Assembly (NCBI RefSeq): GCF_016741815.1
Contig: NZ_JAERRJ010000008.1
Coordinates: forward strand, 124,001 to 188,000
Direction: 5' to 3'
Origin: Nocardia acididurans
GTDB lineage: Bacteria; Actinomycetota; Actinomycetes; Mycobacteriales; Mycobacteriaceae
Length of the DNA stretch: 64,000 nt
Part shown: one piece after another, positions 62,759-64,000 of the stretch
Layout: each line of letters starts with the position of its first letter
Numbering within the stretch: position 1 is the first letter of the stretch
Notes under the pieces: model-generated
The model's input: the letters and a program-made list of their open reading frames with translations, nothing else
What the model was told of the DNA's origin: nothing
The model's database searches: none
Translations under genes and position numbers: made by a program

Positions 62759-63756
62759 CCCGCAATCGCGAAATCCGGCTGGTCTCCTATCCGGTCGGCG
62801 CGCCGCGACCCTCGGATTTCGAGTTGGTCACCACCGAGCCGCCCACGCCGGGTGCGGGTCAGATCCTGGTGCGCAATACCTGGATGTCGGTGGATCCGTA
62901 CATGCGGGAACGGATGTACCAGCCCGAGTCGTATATGCCGATCTACCCTCTTCGCGCCACGCTGGACGGCGCGGCGGTCGGTGAAGTCGTTGCCACACGG
63001 TCGGATTCGATTCCGGTCGGTGCGACCGTCGCGCATTTCCTGGGCTGGCGCGAATACGCCGTCCTCGACGCCGCGGACGCGACCGTGCTCGATCTGTCCG
63101 TCGCGTCGGCCGAGTCGTTCCTCGGCCCGCTCGGCACCACCGGGCTCACCGCCCATATCGCCGTCACCGAGATCGCACCCGTCCGGCCCGGCGACGTGGT
63201 GTTCGTCTCGACCGCCGCGGGCGCGACCGGCAGCATCGCCGGGCAACTCGCACGCAGAGCGGGCGCGGCCACGGTGATCGGTGCGACCGGCGGTGCGCAC
63301 AAGGCCGAGAAGTTGCGCACCACCTTCGGTTTCGACGCCGCCATCGACTACCAGGCGGGCCCGGTCGCCGAACAGCTCGCGGCCCTCGCACCCGACGGTA
63401 TCGACGTCTACCTCGATCACGTCGGCGGTGACCACCTGGTCGCGGCCCTCGACGCGCTACGTCCCGGCGGCCGGATCGCGCAGGTCGGCGCCATCAGCGC
63501 CTACAACGCCACCGAGCGAATTCCGGGCCCGCACAACCTGTTCCTGCTCGCCGCCAAGGACGCCACGTTGCGCGGCCTGCTCATCACCAGCTACCTGGAT
63601 CGGTTCCCGCAGTGGATCGGGCAGGCCGGCGCCTGGCTCGCCGACGGTTCACTGCGTGCCGAGACGACCGTGGCCGTGGGAATCGAGCGCGCGCCGCACG
63701 CCTTCATCGACCTGATGAACGGCGTGAACATCGGAAAGATGCTGGTGCGCCTCTGA
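62755..63756 (+). CDS. NADP-dependent MDR oxidoreductase (leukotriene B4 dehydrogenase/CurA-like)
   Basis: A 333-aa reductase of the LTB4DH/zinc-free MDR group. Start MTRNREIRLVSYPVGAPRPSDFELVTTEPPTPGAGQILVRNTWMSVDPYMRERM is diagnostic, with the cofactor loop VFVSTAAGATGSIAGQLARRAGA and DVYLDHVGGDHLVAALDALRPGGRIAQVGAISAYN. It reduces 2-alkenones or related double bonds with NADPH. GGAGG precedes the ATG inside the previous gene, so the pair is translationally coupled. It ends eight bases before the convergent LysR stop. Confidence 0.92.
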   Translation: MTRNREIRLVSYPVGAPRPSDFELVTTEPPTPGAGQILVRNTWMSVDPYMRERMYQPESYMPIYPLRATLDGAAVGEVVATRSDSIPVGATVAHFLGWREYAVLDAADATVLDLSVASAESFLGPLGTTGLTAHIAVTEIAPVRPGDVVFVSTAAGATGSIAGQLARRAGAATVIGATGGAHKAEKLRTTFGFDAAIDYQAGPVAEQLAALAPDGIDVYLDHVGGDHLVAALDALRPGGRIAQVGAISAYNATERIPGPHNLFLLAAKDATLRGLLITSYLDRFPQWIGQAGAWLADGSLRAETTVAVGIERAPHAFIDLMNGVNIGKMLVRL

Positions 63757-63764
63757 ATTCGCGA

Positions 63765-64000
63765 CTATGCCGCAGGTGCGGCGAGGTCGGCGACGACAGC
63801 CGCCAGCTGCCGGAGCGGCTCGCTCTCGGCGGCGCTGCGCCACACCAGCGCATAGGGCAGCGGCGGCAGATCGGTGACGGGCAGCCACCGGATGTGCGGT
63901 ACCGCCCAGTATTCCGTCACGTGCGCGGGGAAGGCGTGCACGATCTCCCCACTGGTCACCAGGTTGATCAGCTCGTCGCTGGTGGTCACGGCGGGCCCGC
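63765..64000 (-). CDS. LysR-family regulator, C-terminal part (cut by window edge)
   Basis: The frame is open to the right edge, and the visible 78 residues are the effector-domain end of a LysR-type protein: AVTTSDELINLVTSGEIVHAFPAHVTEYWAVPHIRWLPVTDLPPLPYALVWRSAAESEPLRQLAAVV. The DNA-binding part lies outside. It is convergent with the OYE-MDR genes, so control of them by this regulator is possible but not shown; its divergent neighbour beyond the window is a better candidate. Confidence 0.75.
   Translation of the reverse strand, partial: GPAVTTSDELINLVTSGEIVHAFPAHVTEYWAVPHIRWLPVTDLPPLPYALVWRSAAESEPLRQLAAVVADLAAPAA

Noticed and set aside
1-64000. tRNA, rRNA, CRISPR arrays, prophage
   Set aside because: Searched by eye on both strands; no clover-leaf, spacer-repeat or phage gene cluster was found.

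Overview
The window is a contiguous stretch of very GC-rich actinobacterial chromosome, most like Nocardia or a close mycolate-containing relative. The support is the strong G/C bias at codon third positions, the abundant TetR and fatty-acid/MDR/SDR oxidoreductase genes, a receiver-like gene directly upstream of nuoA (as Rv3143 sits in Mycobacterium), and the narGHJI order. I saw no rRNA, tRNA or CRISPR array.

Layout. 0-4.6 kb: the 3' part of a lipid-binding/thiolase-like/crotonase fusion, then a DGPF (YCII) protein and an ECF42-type sigma factor behind a matching promoter. 4.6-6.9 kb: a LysR regulator facing a deletion-scarred stretch in which an MFS transporter start, a headless epimerase and a truncated methyltransferase are abutted. 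6.9-11.1 kb: an alpha/beta hydrolase with a KstR-like operator, then a minus-strand acyl-CoA ligase, TetR regulator and enoyl-CoA hydratase/isomerase. 11.3-15.8 kb: an MHS-type permease, a two-component pair and an orphan TAXI lipoprotein. 15.8-24.2 kb: an epimerase/GlxA-type pair, secreted proteins including a lipase, a CBS protein, a flavoprotein reductase and an FHA protein.

24.2-41.7 kb holds a receiver-like gene and the respiratory complex I operon in the order nuoABCD-[tnpB element, antisense]-EFG-HI-JKLMN, closed by a strong terminator. Two things are unusual here. A TnpB-type element sits between nuoD and nuoE and appears to have cut nuoE from its own ribosome binding site. NuoH and NuoI are encoded as a single continuous polypeptide. 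41.7-51.9 kb is a mosaic of small enzyme, regulator and membrane genes. 51.9-58.7 kb is the minus-strand narGHJI respiratory nitrate reductase operon. 58.8-64 kb has an HdeD-like membrane protein, a secreted protein, an Old Yellow Enzyme with two MDR reductases, and the 3' end of a LysR gene.

Complex I supplies quinol that NarGHI can oxidise with nitrate when oxygen is scarce, so the two large operons are metabolically linked although separately transcribed. The acyl-CoA ligase, hydratase and thiolase-like genes suggest lipid or steroid catabolism. All functional calls come from reading sequence motifs; no database search was run.
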